Shown in pieces: positions 12,601 to 27,600 of a DNA stretch of 64,000 nucleotides. This stretch comes from Bedellia somnulentella. Taxonomy: Eukaryota > Arthropoda > Insecta > Lepidoptera > Bedelliidae. Under the pieces are notes generated by a model that was not told the origin of the DNA, ran no database searches, and saw nothing but the letters and a program-made list of their open reading frames with translations. Every line of letters begins with the position of its first letter. Positions within the stretch are counted from its first letter, which is position 1. Both the position numbers and the translations under genes were made by a program. Location: positions 10,292,001 through 10,356,000 of the forward strand of contig OY755187.1 in the NCBI GenBank assembly GCA_963576735.1, read 5' to 3'.

Positions 12601-15600
12601 CCTTTTCCCCAGTCAACTTCCAAAAGTGGCTGAGGAATTTGTAATTCCTTGGCTCTGGCTACCCCTTCTAGGGAATTATAGCCGTGAGTATATGTATGTA
12701 TGTATGTAATTCATTGACCCAATTGTAATAACTATAATTTACAATATAAGTTGATATCCATTTTTCGGCATTCTAGATTTGATATGTATATTAATATACG
12801 TGTATCTCTCATGACAAAAATGACGAAATATAAAAAAATAAACATTACTGCACTATGTTTATTCCAAAGTACGAACAGTAATTACAAATCCCTGATCGCT
12901 CATTAGTCCGTGGTATAATTATAAAGTTTTAGATCTCCTAAGTTATAATTAAATTTCAAAAGACCTTGCGGATAGAAAACATTTAATTGTTTTCCAAGTT
13001 AAACGATATCACAAAATTAATCAATATCTTTTGATATCGAAGTGTATTCGTTTTTTTTTCGTGCTTTGCTCATTTTGCTCGAAAGCAAGTGAAAATATGA
13101 TTGTTATATTTTTTTTTATACTTAGAAAGTAAAACATTCTTAGGTTAAGTAAGTTACTGAGACATTTCCAAGTCCTTTAACCTAAAATTGCCTTAAACTA
13201 AAGTGCACTAGGTATCTTGCTCAATAAATAAATGATAAAAATGTTACGTATGTATGCATACATACATATACTCACAGCTGTAATTCCCTGGAAGGGGTAG
13301 CCAGAGCCAAGGAATTATAAACTCCTCAGCCACTTTTGGAAGTTGAGTGAGGAAAAGGCGGTAAAATAAAGGTTTTTGGTGATGGGTCTCTAACCGCATC
13401 GTCCAAAAATACAATAAAAAGTCCCTAGTCGCTTCTTCCGACACCTTTGGTTAGACAGGGGTAGCGACATTCTAAGCCGGCACTACATGGCAAAATACGT
13501 ATATATTACTACTTAATGTAATCGATCTTGATGGAGTGAAGTTGAACACAGTTTAGATTAAATAATATCACATCTTTCGTAGCTGGAAGGCTTAATCCTT
13601 ACACATGATGCCAGAAAAAAAGGGGTAGTTAGTTGCAATTCTGTAGTTGAATTCAGGCGATTTGCATCTGCATCAGAAGCCAGGTTACCAAGCTACCAGG
13701 TTTTGCAAATACTTATTTTGTGTAACTAAATATCGCCCGCGAAGATTAAATAATAACACTAATAATTTTATCGGTCGAAAACAAGTTGCATAATAGATTT
13801 TTTTTTCATTTTGCTTATCGATACAAATACGTATAGTGCAATGTTTTATTTTGTTACGGGTGTACAATAACTGAGCATTAAATTAAAACCTGCATATTTC
13901 ATAAGTTAGATAACAATATGGATACGTTAGAAACACCCTATCGGTGCACTTTAAAAGTCAACCTAGACCTATACCCATTTATCCTGTGGGCATTCTTAAG
14001 ACGCTTAAAGTGATTTTGGGCGATGCAGTTGGAGACCCATTACAAAAAAAACCTTGTTCTTCTTTTCCCTACTAAACTTTGAAAAGTGGCTGAGGAATAT
14101 TTCAAAGCTCTGGCTATCTGTTATTGCGATTTAAAGCCGTGAGTATATGTATAAATTGTTAAATATAGTAACTTTATTGAACTCCGATCAATAATAAATG
14201 CAATGATAAAATGTGTGTCGTAAAGTGTTTTATAAATGTTCTATACAAGTATAAACCAGATTTCAACCCGGTCTAGAGATAACTGGTACAAAACAAGTAA
14301 AAAATTGTAATTGATTGTACCGTATTGCACACCATTTATGATATTTATCGCGAGTAAAGTTACTATTTAACTGCTTTCTATCTATATATATTAAAAGTCT
14401 TTTTTGTAGAAATTCAATGGATTGAAGTAGTCATTACTCTTGAAATTTGAGTTAGAATTTTTGAATCTGAATTTCCCTTACCAAATAAATACTATATAAC
14501 CGGACATATTATATACAAGTTAAGTAAGCCGCAAACTTAGTAGAACTTGTATTATGAGATACTAACTGAACGATATATTTATAGATAACAAGCTGACCCA
14601 ATAGACTTCGTACTGTAAATTTGCTTATGCCAATCTTTGGGCGTTTTGCCGGTACTCTGAGTTCAATCAGGCGTGAATATTTTATTAATCATATTTTTCC
14701 GGGATAAAAAGTATTCTATTTGATAATTGGGGTCATTATCTAGCATTCTGCTAAATTTCATTCATATACATTCTGTGATTGAAAAGCCTTTTCATCTCAA
14801 ACACACAAACAAACATCCAAACATCTAAAATTTATAATATAATAGGATATCCGAGACTAAGAAACAATAATTCATGCTGATCACATAATTGTTACTCTCA
14901 GCGGGGATCGAACCTGCAAGCGCCGGACCGAGAAGGTCATATCGGTCGTGGCCTATCCACTCGGCCACGGACGATATTTATCGTGTTTTTTTTGTATTTA
15001 TGGAATAAACCATTAAATTGCCGTGTAGTGCCGGCTTTGAATGTCGCTACCCCTTTCTACCCACGGGTGAAGTAAGAGGCAACTGAGGGTATTGGGGCTT
15101 TTTATTGGATTTTTGGGCGATGCGGTTGGAGACCCATCACTAAAAACCTTTATTTTTACCATCTTTTCCCCACTTAACTTCCAAAAGTGGCTGAGGAATT
15201 TATAATTCCTTAGCTCTGGTTACCCCTTCTAGGGAAATATAGCCGTGAGTATATGTATGTATGTATGTAAACCATTAAATATCCTATGTGCCTTTAGCCG
15301 ATTTTTCCTTGCCTCAAACTACATGTTCAGGAAGATATAAACAGGTATTTTTATCATCCTTTTTATCCTTGAACTCTCGAAATTGAAGAGTGACTAAGTA
15401 TTAAGTATTTAGCTGCCTAAATGAGACGTAAGTTTAGATTTAGTAGGTTGTTGACCGACAAACAAACATAGTTACTTTTAATCTACTTATAATATTTGTC
15501 AGGCGTGTAAGCTTATGTAATTCAATTAAAACGTGTCACGTCAGTAACAGTAGTGCTATTGTTATCGCGAAATACGTCGCAGATTTTTTATAAATGTTTC

Positions 15601-18600
15601 TTATCGTTTGCTTGTTTTGGTAATCATCAGCTCGAATAAGGAAGATAGGGATTATGAAGATTAAAGTTATATCATTTAAAAACTTATTTACTATCATCTT
15701 TTTACTAATCTCTTCTAAAGCATAAAGTTTAAGAAACTATACATGTTTTTTTTGGTTCTGTGCTAAAGCATGACTCTATATGGGTTGTATTATATGATGT
15801 TGTCAAATGATTCATGATGTGAGTGAGTCAGCACTCTTTCATGATTACAAAATAAAATGTTGTTACATTATAAATACGCAGTGTTTGGTTACCTCAATAA
15901 ATGTGACATTTAACATATAAATCGTAGTGTTATTTGACATGACGTATTATTATTTTAAATGGAAAAATACGTATTTTGTTTGTTTATTGTACAAGATTTA
16001 AAGAAATCTAAAAAAAAACTTTTTAGTTACTAGTAACTTACTACTTTGATCCGGATGTGCTAGTGGAATATATTTTATTCGTAATTTTTTCCAACCTTAT
16101 TAACGCCATCTGCTTGTGGAGCTATAAAGATGAGTTTGGGTAGTCAATAAACTTTATCTCTTAATGCTTCAAGTGGCAGAGTTTTCAACCTATAGGTTTT
16201 TAAAGACCAAAATCAGTATATCTGTATACCCATTATGGTACGTGAACATTTCAGCGTAAACAAACTTCACTATCAACATGCCCTTGTAGTAAGTACGGGT
16301 AGCCACGCCACCCGTAGCCTTGGATTTCTCACACCAAACTATTATTAGCCCGACAATGTTTTTTTTGCCATTTTTAACATGCGGTTCCCATTTGGTGCCA
16401 AAATATTCGCACAATGTGTTAGATTATATATAGATTATATATAGAAAAACGCGAAGATAAGCGCGAGGGTGAATATGCAGAATGAAAATGACAAAGCTAA
16501 CTTCAAAGAATTCCTGAAGTTTATCACCTTGTAAAGCAAAAAATCTTGCAATGACAGACAAGGTAACAAACAAGTAAGGAATGTACTTTCGAAAACTGTG
16601 TTTATTGAAATATTTATGCTATACCTCAATTCCATGTGAAAAGTATTTTTTTTAAATACATGAAAAAAAATTGTTACTTCCCATGCCCAAAGGCTTAGGT
16701 GTTTCTGCTCAGGCCGAACGGAAACCGATGACCACTTCATTGACATAAAAACCTTTTCCTCGAATGTCTAATGTTTGGTGTTTTTTCTTACTTACTTGCA
16801 GTTTCTTGTGGTTTAATTAAACCTAAAGCTTCTTTCGGAAGTGTTGAGGAACGTAATGTTGATAGTTGGATTTGACATCGGCGAACAACAACTTATAGAG
16901 GTGTATACTTTTAGTATACTCTTAGGTATATGTATATATAAGAATCGATAATCACGAAGAGTGCAAATCACCAGGTTTTGAGATTACAAAGGAAATTTGA
17001 AATATAAAAAGATATGTTTATTTAACATATACTTGTGTGAACATTTCAAATAGGTATGTTATCATTCAACTCTTTTTATAGGTAGGCACGCCTTGATAAA
17101 TATTTGCAGTATGTGTTAGAGCTAGCAATATTCATAAAAATATCGAAGTATTCATGTCAATGAAAACAAGTATATCTACTTGCCTTTATATCACTATGTA
17201 GTAGCATTAATTCTATCTAATGTATATTAATAAAACATTGCGATTTTTATTCCCAACTAAAATACTCTTGAATGCAGCTAAACTAGATAGGTTGAGCAAA
17301 GTGATAAAATTTTAATAAAGTTTATACATGAGCATTCAATTCAATTTTTCTTTAATGGCCTTTACATGAGCATTTCTAAAGTCTGATTTTTAATTCGAGT
17401 CAATAAAATGACAGGTGCAACTGTCACTGATACATCTTTTTGTATGTATCAGTGACAGTTAGTGACTATAGTTCTGACCATGCATAAAGTGTGTATTAAT
17501 TTTGTGTCAAGTTCGCTACTGCCATTCATGACAAAACGGCAAGGTTTTAGAATAATAGGAGTCCAACTAATTGCCTAAATAAATGAGAACATAGACACCT
17601 AATAACAATCTTTGTAGTTCAGTGATAAGAAACTTAGCCTTAAATTGAAAAGGTATGGGTTCCAACTCTACACCGGGCGTAGTACCTTGTAATATTACAA
17701 ATTATGGCCGCCAAAAGACACACTAAAAAGTTATAATTCTTGTAGGTGAAAAAGGTGTTTCAGGTACAAAAAAATAAGTGATATCCTGTGTCCAGACTAC
17801 AATTACTGATTCATATGAAGTTGGAGCTCCCTTTAAAGTAATTTAAAAATGTCATTCAAGGTGTATCTTAAATTAGCCTTAAAGTCCTGAAGGATATTTT
17901 CCCAGAAGAATAAGCTTCTACCAATCTTCTACAATGGTGAAGTGTTCTGTTTGTTACATATTTGAAGCTAAAATAGGATTATCAAGAATGTTTTCAATTG
18001 AAACAATACATAATTATTGTTACTCCGAGAATATAATGTACTTGTTTACGTATTGAATACTAGAAAAACACTTTATACTTAGATTTTACGATCAATAAAA
18101 ATATCAATGAATCAACAAATCTAAAATATAACTGTTAGGCTAAGAATTTATGTTTTCTTATAATCACATATACGTATAATATACATAAATATAATCATAT
18201 TTAGAAGTTCTTTTGATCATATTGCTTGTATACAAAAAATTTAAGTAAACAGTGATTTTGTCATCATTCTTTAAACCTAAAATATCGGACCACCGATAGT
18301 TTTGAATTTATTTATTTTTTATTTATTTATTTATAAAAAACATAAACATTACAGGTATATACCTAATTCGACCATGTTTCACATTAATAAACACACAATA
18401 TAATAACTAAATACAGATAGTTTGCCATAATCTACTAATAAGAAAAAAAAACAATGTTCAAATTTACTAAAACTTAAATCTATTTTAACATAAAATTTTT
18501 AGACATGCTTCTTTAAATTCCGTTGAAGAACACGAAAATATATCAACTTGCTCCGCAACCTGATTCAGGGACATGATGGCTCGGGAGAGCGCACTGTCGC

Positions 18601-21600
18601 GCAGCAAGCGTCGCCAGCAGTCAGCCGTGGCGCCGTCGCAAACACGAGCTTGGAACTATCAGATGAACGATACCGAGTATTGTGGGATTATGAATTATAC
18701 CCCTTAAAATTCTAAAACAGTACGAAAGAAGTGCGAAGTCTCTCCTCACACCCAATGAGTTATACCCCACCATTACGAATAAAGTAGGGTACATCAAGGG
18801 GTAGTAGGGATAAACTCCGTACATCTTTCAGTACAGAAATCTTATAAATTTACTTTGTATTTTCTCCAACATAAGGCAATGCTTAACCTCATGTGGAGAC
18901 CAGACAACTGCGTTGAATTCTAGTATGCTTCTAACTAACGCATTATAAAGTGCCTTTATGGCTTCAACGTTTTGAAAACCTTTGACAGTTCGAAGCACAA
19001 AGCCCAGCATTCGAAAAACTTTCTTACACGTGTTTACAATGTGGTTACGAAAATGTAGATCAGCTGTGATGTTAATCCCAATTGTGTGTGAAATTACAAA
19101 TTTTCCTGTAGGTGAGGCACTTTTCAGTAAGGCTATTGCGAATAATTGATGGTGATGGGTTTTGTGATTATGAATGATTGAAAATATCTGTTTTCGTGTT
19201 GCAGGAGCAGTCTAATAACGATTTAGACATCTCTGGTTCATTTACAAAACATTTGAAGTCCTTATCATGTTCGTTTTGATTTCCACTTATTTATAACTTA
19301 AAAAGCCCTAAATTCTATGTCGCCTCATATGACACCCCTTAAAAGGAATAGGTTAGAGCTTTTCTGAGACGACGATACACAGGCAAAAAATATATATTGT
19401 CCTTAACCTGACATCAAAGACATAAAAAAAAATCTACTGTTCTTAATTCTCAAGTACTTATTCAATTGGTTCTCAAGTACCTACTCAAATTCAAATTTTC
19501 TTTTCACAGATTATAAAAATACCCGAAACAAAGGAAGGATTCATAGATTTAAACAATTTAGAATCTAGACTGCAAGCGAACACAGGAACCAGGAAACAAA
19601 TGATCGGCTTCTTTCCCGCTGCTTCAAAACTGACTGGAGTATTGGCTGATGACGTCGCTACCACATTACTATTACACCAGTATGGAGCTCTTTCTTTCTG
19701 GGACTTCACTTTGGTAGCCCCATCCTCAGCTGTAGACATGAACCCAACGTTTCCTGGAGTTGAAGAAGACATGGTTCGAAAAGACGCTGTGTTTTTCAAT
19801 TGTGAGAAGTTTGTTGGAGGTGTACAAGGCCCTTACGTTGCTATCGCGAAGAAAAATGTCTTTGCTAGTAGTCCGCTGTATTGTGATGATGTTGAGGTAT
19901 GTTCACATGTATACTACTCATGTTTCTATATTCTGACTAGTGGTCCGCCACGGCTTCGCACGGATGGTGCTAAAAAGTTTTTACTGCTTACCCCCTACGA
20001 TATTTAGTGCGATGATATATAGTTAATGTTATTTTTGCAAGTTTTAGCTTTCCATTGGTGACAGAATTTATGAAAGCGGTTTAGTAGTTTTTGAGCCTAT
20101 TCATTACCATCAAAAAAAGTTTTCCTCTTTATACTCTTAGCGTAGATAACACTTTTTTTACTCATATAGTGTATGATGACTAAAGGATTTAGTTACATAT
20201 AACTAGGACTATGCATCAATGCATGTGACTCTGACAAAACAAACTATTTATCTGTAATTTGCTCTAGAATTGGATTTAACAAATAACACATGCGTGGTGT
20301 GAAAGATAGCGCATTTGCGGTTTTGTCATTACTATCTAGATATTTGATACAGAATCCTGAAAAGCTAAAAATATATTATTCTTTTAGATTTTGAGTGAAA
20401 GAATTGAAGAATGGAAAAGTACAGACGCAGTGAGAGCTGCCCTTGTAATGCAACTGCGAGATTCGGTCGGAATCCAGAGCATCGTCGAGCGCCAAGATAA
20501 AATCACTAGGTGAGTGTCTTTTTGTTCGTTTATTTCTTTTGTGTGTCTATTCAATATTTTAGTCTCAAATGTCCTAGCCTAGACAAATATCGCAGGTATT
20601 TTTGATAGTCATAATATTACAGACATTATTATTATTGCCGTGTAGTGGCGGCTTAGAATGTCACTATCCCTTTCTACCCACGGATGTCGTAAGAGGCGAC
20701 TAAGGGTAAGTACAGGGCTTTTTTAAGTGGTTTTTGGGCGATGCAGTTGGAAACCCATCACCAACGATACTTTATTTTTACCATCTTGTCCCTTATCAAC
20801 TTCCAAATGTGGCTGAGGAGTTTCTAGGTCTGAAGCTCTGGCTAACCCTTTTTGGGATTTATGGCCGTGAGTTTATGTATGTATGTACATCATATTGTGG
20901 TACAGAAATATTAGCTTCGGCCTTTTGATCACAAATAACGACTAACACAATTCAATCAACGCAATCAATAAAACTTATACAAAATGTGCTGTCGTAAAAT
21001 TGGCACGTGGGCCTATTATAACATTAATGTCAGCTATACTGATTGCAGCCAAATCGAACTAATATTCTGTTCTGTTTGTTACCGATTTTATACTGTATTG
21101 TATATTATACTGTATTTGCATAAAATACGGCTCACAAATCCTTCTCAAATCTTTAAGTGATAGAGCTATGCATGATATTAATCCCAAAATTAAAAAGGTA
21201 CTGCTTATTTTAAACCAAGAGAAATATGCCGCCTGTTGTTCAAAATACTGTTTTGTCCCTAACCAGTATACCACGTGATAGGAGGCAGTCCTATGACCGG
21301 TTAGTTTTATAACCTTAAACATGAGTTTCCATAACTCAGCTGTGTGGGTCTCTTACGATCATTGTGTCATTAATTAAATAGGCGTAAGACTACGATTGTA
21401 AAAAACGGAAAGTTTAAGAACCATCTCTGCCCGGCTAGTACGAGCGGTGTTTAAACTAGTTATCGCGTGGGATAAAGCAGCCATCTCTTACGCACTTACT
21501 ACGTTGTAGTGTCGATAAAATAGCGCTCGTGCTTGCCCTTCTGGATTTGATCTTTACCTCCTGAGTTAAGGAGGTCGTTAATCTTGGAGTTATTTTAAGT

Positions 21601-24600
21601 AGTGTTGTGTTATTTTAATTGGTATGATTTAGTTCCTTTTAATTTGTATTGTAACGTATTTGAGCTTAATAACGAAAGACACTTATAACATTTGCCTTTT
21701 GAAGAAATGCTTATGTTCTTTCTTACTCACGGCTATAAATCCCTTGTGGCGACTCACTCGCATACTAGCAAATGTTTCTCTAGCTAAAACATAAATACAA
21801 ATTCTAAGTTGGTGCACAGCAGGGTGTACTGGCCAGTATATCTTTGCTGTTGCCACACCCTAGAAGGGATAGCCAGTAGTAGTAGAGGTAGGGGTAATGT
21901 CTTACTTCAGCTGCTCTAAACAGATACTTGAACTAAAATATCATTAGACTTAAAGTCTCCATATCTATTATGATAATTAGTGGTTTTAGTACGCCTACTC
22001 TTAGCTATAAATTCAATAGCTAATCATCTTGATCGTAAAACGTGAAACATGACGTAAAGGTCACAGCTGTTAGTTAAATGGATTACTGCATCCACTGACA
22101 TAATCCCTTTGATCCATGTCTTTATATAAAATGCTCTTGCATTATCACCAAAGGAGACAAATATAGATATTTTTTCTTTAAAATATATTAACAACCTTGG
22201 TATCTCAGATACCGGAGACATGAGTTCAAATCCTGAGTTGAGCCTCGGGTCAAAATCGATGTATCTTATACTGCATCATATGTGCGGTTAATTTATTAAG
22301 GTTGTCAACGGTGAGGGACAAAATGGTGAGAAACCTTCATAGCTGAGTTGAGCATAGTCATATTACGTGTAATCGTGTAAAACGGTGATACTTAGTTTAT
22401 TAGTACCTCTGCCAACTCTTCGACGATTTATGCCCTAAAAGTTAAGTTTGATTTTATAATAATTCATAGTAGTTACCAGCTTAAGAAATAAGTAATAATA
22501 TTTTAAACTGATATAATCCAGCGTCTCAATTCACGTTTTCTATCTGCATTGTATCGACTGTTGCTCATAATTTCAGACATTGAAGTGCGCAAACACACAA
22601 GTTGAAAATAAAATAGCTAAACTGTCGTATAGTTGTGATAATATCGAGGTTACCGATTGCTATTTGATAGTGGACGCCCGTTGTGTAAATATTAACTATC
22701 CTTGCTTGCACTCGGTAAGCAAATACCACTAACAAGAATGTAGACTTTGACAATACGTACACGTGTAGTGTAAAGCAGATTAAATAGATAAGGCAGTATT
22801 GCTATTATATTATATATTATATAGTCTTCGATGGGTTTAAGAATTTTAAGACTTAAAACTTTCAAATCATACTTTGATTAAAATTCTTCCAAAAGTGGCT
22901 GACGAATTTCTTATTCTGAAGCTCTGGCTACCACTTCAAGGGATTTATAGCCGTAAGTATATGTATGTATATACATTACGGAAACAAAAGTGCGTCAAGG
23001 CTCATATCCTGTTATTGTTGATGTAAATTGAACCATTTCAGTGGAAGGAAACTTGTAACGAGTTCCTTTTCAACTACAAACGCTCAATGGATACGCATTC
23101 ATAATAGAAAACAGAATTATTACATTCATTCCTTAATTTATCGTGTTTTAAATTCACATTAGTCTAAATGATTGAATATCCACTTTTCTACACATTTATG
23201 TTTACTGCATTTTAATTGATGCATCATCCCCTTAATTCGTATATCTTCCTTATTTCTTTGTTGCTTTAAGTTAAACGAATTTAATTTCATCAAAAAGTTT
23301 CTTGCACACCTTGAATGAGAGTTGTAACCGAAACCAGATGAACTTTGATGAATATTTTTAAAAATTCTTTGAAATCACAACATCATTCTTCTAGAAGCAA
23401 AGTATATGGGAAAACGTTACTTTTCTTTACCAGCCATCAAAACTTCATCAATTAAAAAGTATACTCGGAAATATATGTTGATTACTTGCAATGGAATATA
23501 AAGCAAAGGTCACTCGACTGACACTTATCTTTAATATACACCAGAATGAACTAGAATTCATCGAGAAATTTAATTACTCATTTTAAAGACCCTAACACAG
23601 GTGCTAACAATAAGGTCAATGGAAGGTCAAGTTTCAGCGTTTGTTAACAATATGAAATACCGGCGCTCTGCATCCAACGTAATTATTTCCAAGGCTCGCT
23701 GAAATTATTTCAACTATTTGCTGAAATTATACGGTTTTGTAGTATTTTATGTCGAATCCGGGTCAGTAGGAGACCAGTGCCCTCCAAATGACAGTAAATA
23801 GGTCAAAACGACAGAGAGTATGATGCGCTACAATTAGGTGTTTGTGACTAGATAATTACGCATAGCACTCGACATTATGGTAAAACTAGCTGAACTGGCA
23901 AACGTTGTTTTGCCGTATAAATTATTTCTAGGGAATTTGTAGTCGATAGATAGACATAAAACGTTAGAGGCTTGCAACCCTTATCAATGAGGAATAAAAA
24001 AATGTTATAAACCTATTCTCAGACTTACCGAATGTGTATGCAAAGTTTCATTAAAATTGGTTTAGCCGTTTCGGAGGAGTTTGGTGACAAAAACAATGAC
24101 ATGTGAATTTTATAAATTAGATTTAATAATGAAACATGAGAGAAAAGGATATTTGGTTTTCCAAGCAGCATATGAAAACAAGTATGTAAAACGAATAGGT
24201 AACAAGTGGTACACCTGAAAATCTAAATATATAAAGAATATAATTCCAAGTAGCGGATAAAACTAGATGCTAAATTTAAATAGTACTAGATATTCTAAGT
24301 CTCCTCTGTATTTCTTTGATCCAAGAATGAGGTTATGAGATCTGGACCGATTAATACGTAATATTTATAAACGTTATGTAAACTAGGTTTGTTTAGCAAT
24401 TTTTTATGTGTCTTGATGACGATGTAGGTCAGTGGACGACTCGGTAGACATAGTGGCGACTGGACGAACTCATTAAAAAGCAATATTATTATTTTAAGAG
24501 GGTATAGTATTTCAGAGGAAAATCATAAAAATCTGGAGTTCATTCTACATTATTGATACAAAGATTCAACTGTCTGGTAAATAAATGTAATGAAGAAGAA

Positions 24601-27600
24601 GCCTTGAGATTGCGACGTGATTTGATTGAAAGCAATAAACTTGTGTGGATTCATTAGCGATTCTATCAGCACCGATACCCGTGCACACCCGTCTTAACTA
24701 CAAAGGTTAAACTTATTTTAGTCAACCAAAACTTTTACTAATGCTACTGTTTAATTAATTTAATACATAGGCCAATAATCTCCATTTAGTGAACTTTAAT
24801 AAATTTACTATGTGACGTCAATAAAATTTAGAAAACATTATATTCCCACAGATTGATATTGAATCCGTTAAAAAACCTGATGTTCGGAATCATAAAACAT
24901 TTTCGAGCGACTTATTTTAGGGAATTTGCCAAATGATGTAAAAATAAATCTGCTTCTACTGTCTTTAATATTCGGCGCAAACAATATATCATAGTCATTT
25001 GAATGGGTACTTTTAGTAACTGCAAGTCACGATTTTTGCATAAATACACATGAGTTTAAAGGCCCGGGCCTGGACTATTATATATATATATATTATATAA
25101 TAGTCCAGGCCCGGCTAAAAACTATATATATATATATTATATTTTTTAGTCGTGGACGTCAATAACTATTTATTGATAATTAAAATATCTTACAAATGTA
25201 ATGACCTTTCAAAATTAAATGTGACTATCCCTTTACCGATTACCCAAGGCTGTGGTAAGAGGCTACTAAGGGTGTGGGGCTTTTTGAAGTGGTTTTTGGG
25301 CGATCCGAATGGAAACTTCCAAATGTGGCTGAGGAGTTTCCAGCTCTGAAGCTCTGGCTACCCCTTTTTTGGATTTATGGCCGTGATAATATGTATCTAT
25401 GTATGTTAGGCTAGGTATAAATGTAACCCCGACTATAGTTTGGCTAGGTTTAGATGTGACCTAGAAACTTAAACGCAATTTGATCGTATGAAGATCACAT
25501 TGCGTTAGGAACATGGCATTAAGCAGAGTAAGGTTAATTGCCACTGTCAAAATATGATCAAAATGTCATCTGTGGTCTCGCGGCTAAGTGCTTGGTTTCA
25601 AGTGCGGAGGCCTCGGGTTCGATCCCCGGGGGGTGGTAACCTTACAAATTTAATTTGTAAGATTTAACCTAGTATGGAAGGTAATTGCAGGCTTGAATCA
25701 CCTGATTATCTGAAAATGAAGATGATTTCGTGCTTCAGAGGGCACGTTAAGCCGTTGGTCCCGGCTACTATTACGGTAGTAGTCGTTAGTCTGCCAACCC
25801 GGAATTGGCTAGCTTGGTGGACTATGGCCAAATCGCCCTATATAGGGTAGGCTCGAGCCCCTTGGTGGGGACATATATGGGCTGTGAGGATGGTATTAAG
25901 ATGATTTAAATGTGATATGGTTGGTTTAAGCTCTATGTAATAAGAAATATACATTCGTATTTTTTAATAATTAATTATATTTCTAAGAATATGGCTTTAG
26001 TATTTAATCTTCCGCAATAAGCCCCAAGCAATAGCTGTTCTGTTTTATAATCATAGCTTAAGATATAGCTCAGTTTCCTTTCCCCTCATATATAATTGCG
26101 ATTCTGTTCTGGAAACTTAAATTAGTATTACATAATAATAGGATTAATTTCATTATTAGCATAAAATTACACGATATTTGCAATACCCGAGAGAGCTTGT
26201 ATTCCGAAGATCTTGGCACAGTTTACATTTGGCTCCTTTCCATTTTGCTCTTCTTATCTCAGTACGGTGAAAGAATTCAAAAACACACTAAAAAAGCCAG
26301 TCTCAAAATTAGGGCACGTCTTCAAACCTATTTAATAATCAAAAATCAATTATTTATTGCATTCAAAATTGTGTACAACAGTCCTTATTTATAAATTCAT
26401 TCATGGTTCTACAATGAAAACTTTTGAAAATGTCTTATATTTTTCATTAACTTTTAAGTTAACAAAAGAATTTGTTTCACAATGAAATTATTTAAGTTAC
26501 TATCAATATATTTTTATTTCTTTTCAGACAAGTTCTTTCGCATATTAAAAACATCCCCGAGCTAATTCTTCTTGGAAATGAATCATCAGCAGTCAGAAGG
26601 CTGCCCATATTCTCCCTGATGGTAAAACATCCCAGAGGAACCTTCCTTCATCATAACTTTGTGTGTGCTGTCCTCAACGACGTGTTTGGTATCCAAGCAA
26701 GAGGTGGCTTGAACGGAAATCTGAGTTATGGTCAAGATGTTTTAGGAATAGATCAGCAACTACTTAAGGAATATGAAAAACTTTTAGACGTTGATCTGTA
26801 AGTTAAACTTTTTAAATCTCTTATAGTAATAATCAAATGGTATAGAAATATTAATATATATTTTTTATAATTCTAGCCAAAGAGAAATAGCAAGATTAAG
26901 AAAGTTAAGCGATGCCAAATCACCCGACGTACCCATTCACAACGAACACATGAGACCTGGCTTTTGTCGAGTATCATTTCCTTATTTCATGTCTGAGAGT
27001 GAAGTTGCTTTTGTACTGGAAGCTCTTAAAATGGTTGCCACTGAAGGCTGGAAAATATTACCCCAATACGTCGTTAACCCTCAAACGGCACAATGGCGTC
27101 ACCATTCTTGTTCCGTTCTAAAAGATAAAAAATCACTTTTCTCTATAAGATTTCATGATGGCAAAGTATTATCAAGCGAAAGAAGAGTCTCTGGTAATTA
27201 AAACATTTTATAGTATGGAATAAAAAAAACATTTATATTCCAAATAATTACTGTGTCTTATAATAATCTTTTTGTAATTGTTATAGGTCCCGGCATATTT
27301 CCACAAACTTATACAGAATGCCTGCAGACTGCAAGAAATTTATTTAATAGAGCTAGAAAATTGGCAATGAAATGTTCCACCGCCGATACCGAAGTTAGTT
27401 TTAATCCCCGAATTGACTATTTGAGATGGTTCATGTTGCCAAAAGAAGCGCACGATCTTCTATTAGGTCGTTCAGCAAATGTTAAACATATTGTGCCATT
27501 TGACCCTTCGGGATATACTGGAGCTAGAAAGAGCCTCCAAGCTTGTTCTAAATTCAGATCTGGTAATCCATGTTCACCTATACTGGGATTGTCATCTAGG

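Noticed and set aside
12458..12709. 83-codon ORF (and the similar one at 13244-13444, - strand)
   Set aside because: Both are family A repeats; the frame is not kept in other copies.
14896..14978. tRNA gene on the - strand
   Set aside because: A and B boxes are present but the acceptor strands do not pair; treated as a SINE head.
16190..16746. Hydrophobic - strand ORFs suggesting a receptor gene
   Set aside because: No family motif, no compatible splicing found, and they lie inside another gene's intron on the opposite strand; too weak.
25565..25640. tRNA gene on the + strand
   Set aside because: B box is good but there is no acceptor stem; it is the head of a SINE with a recognisable body.
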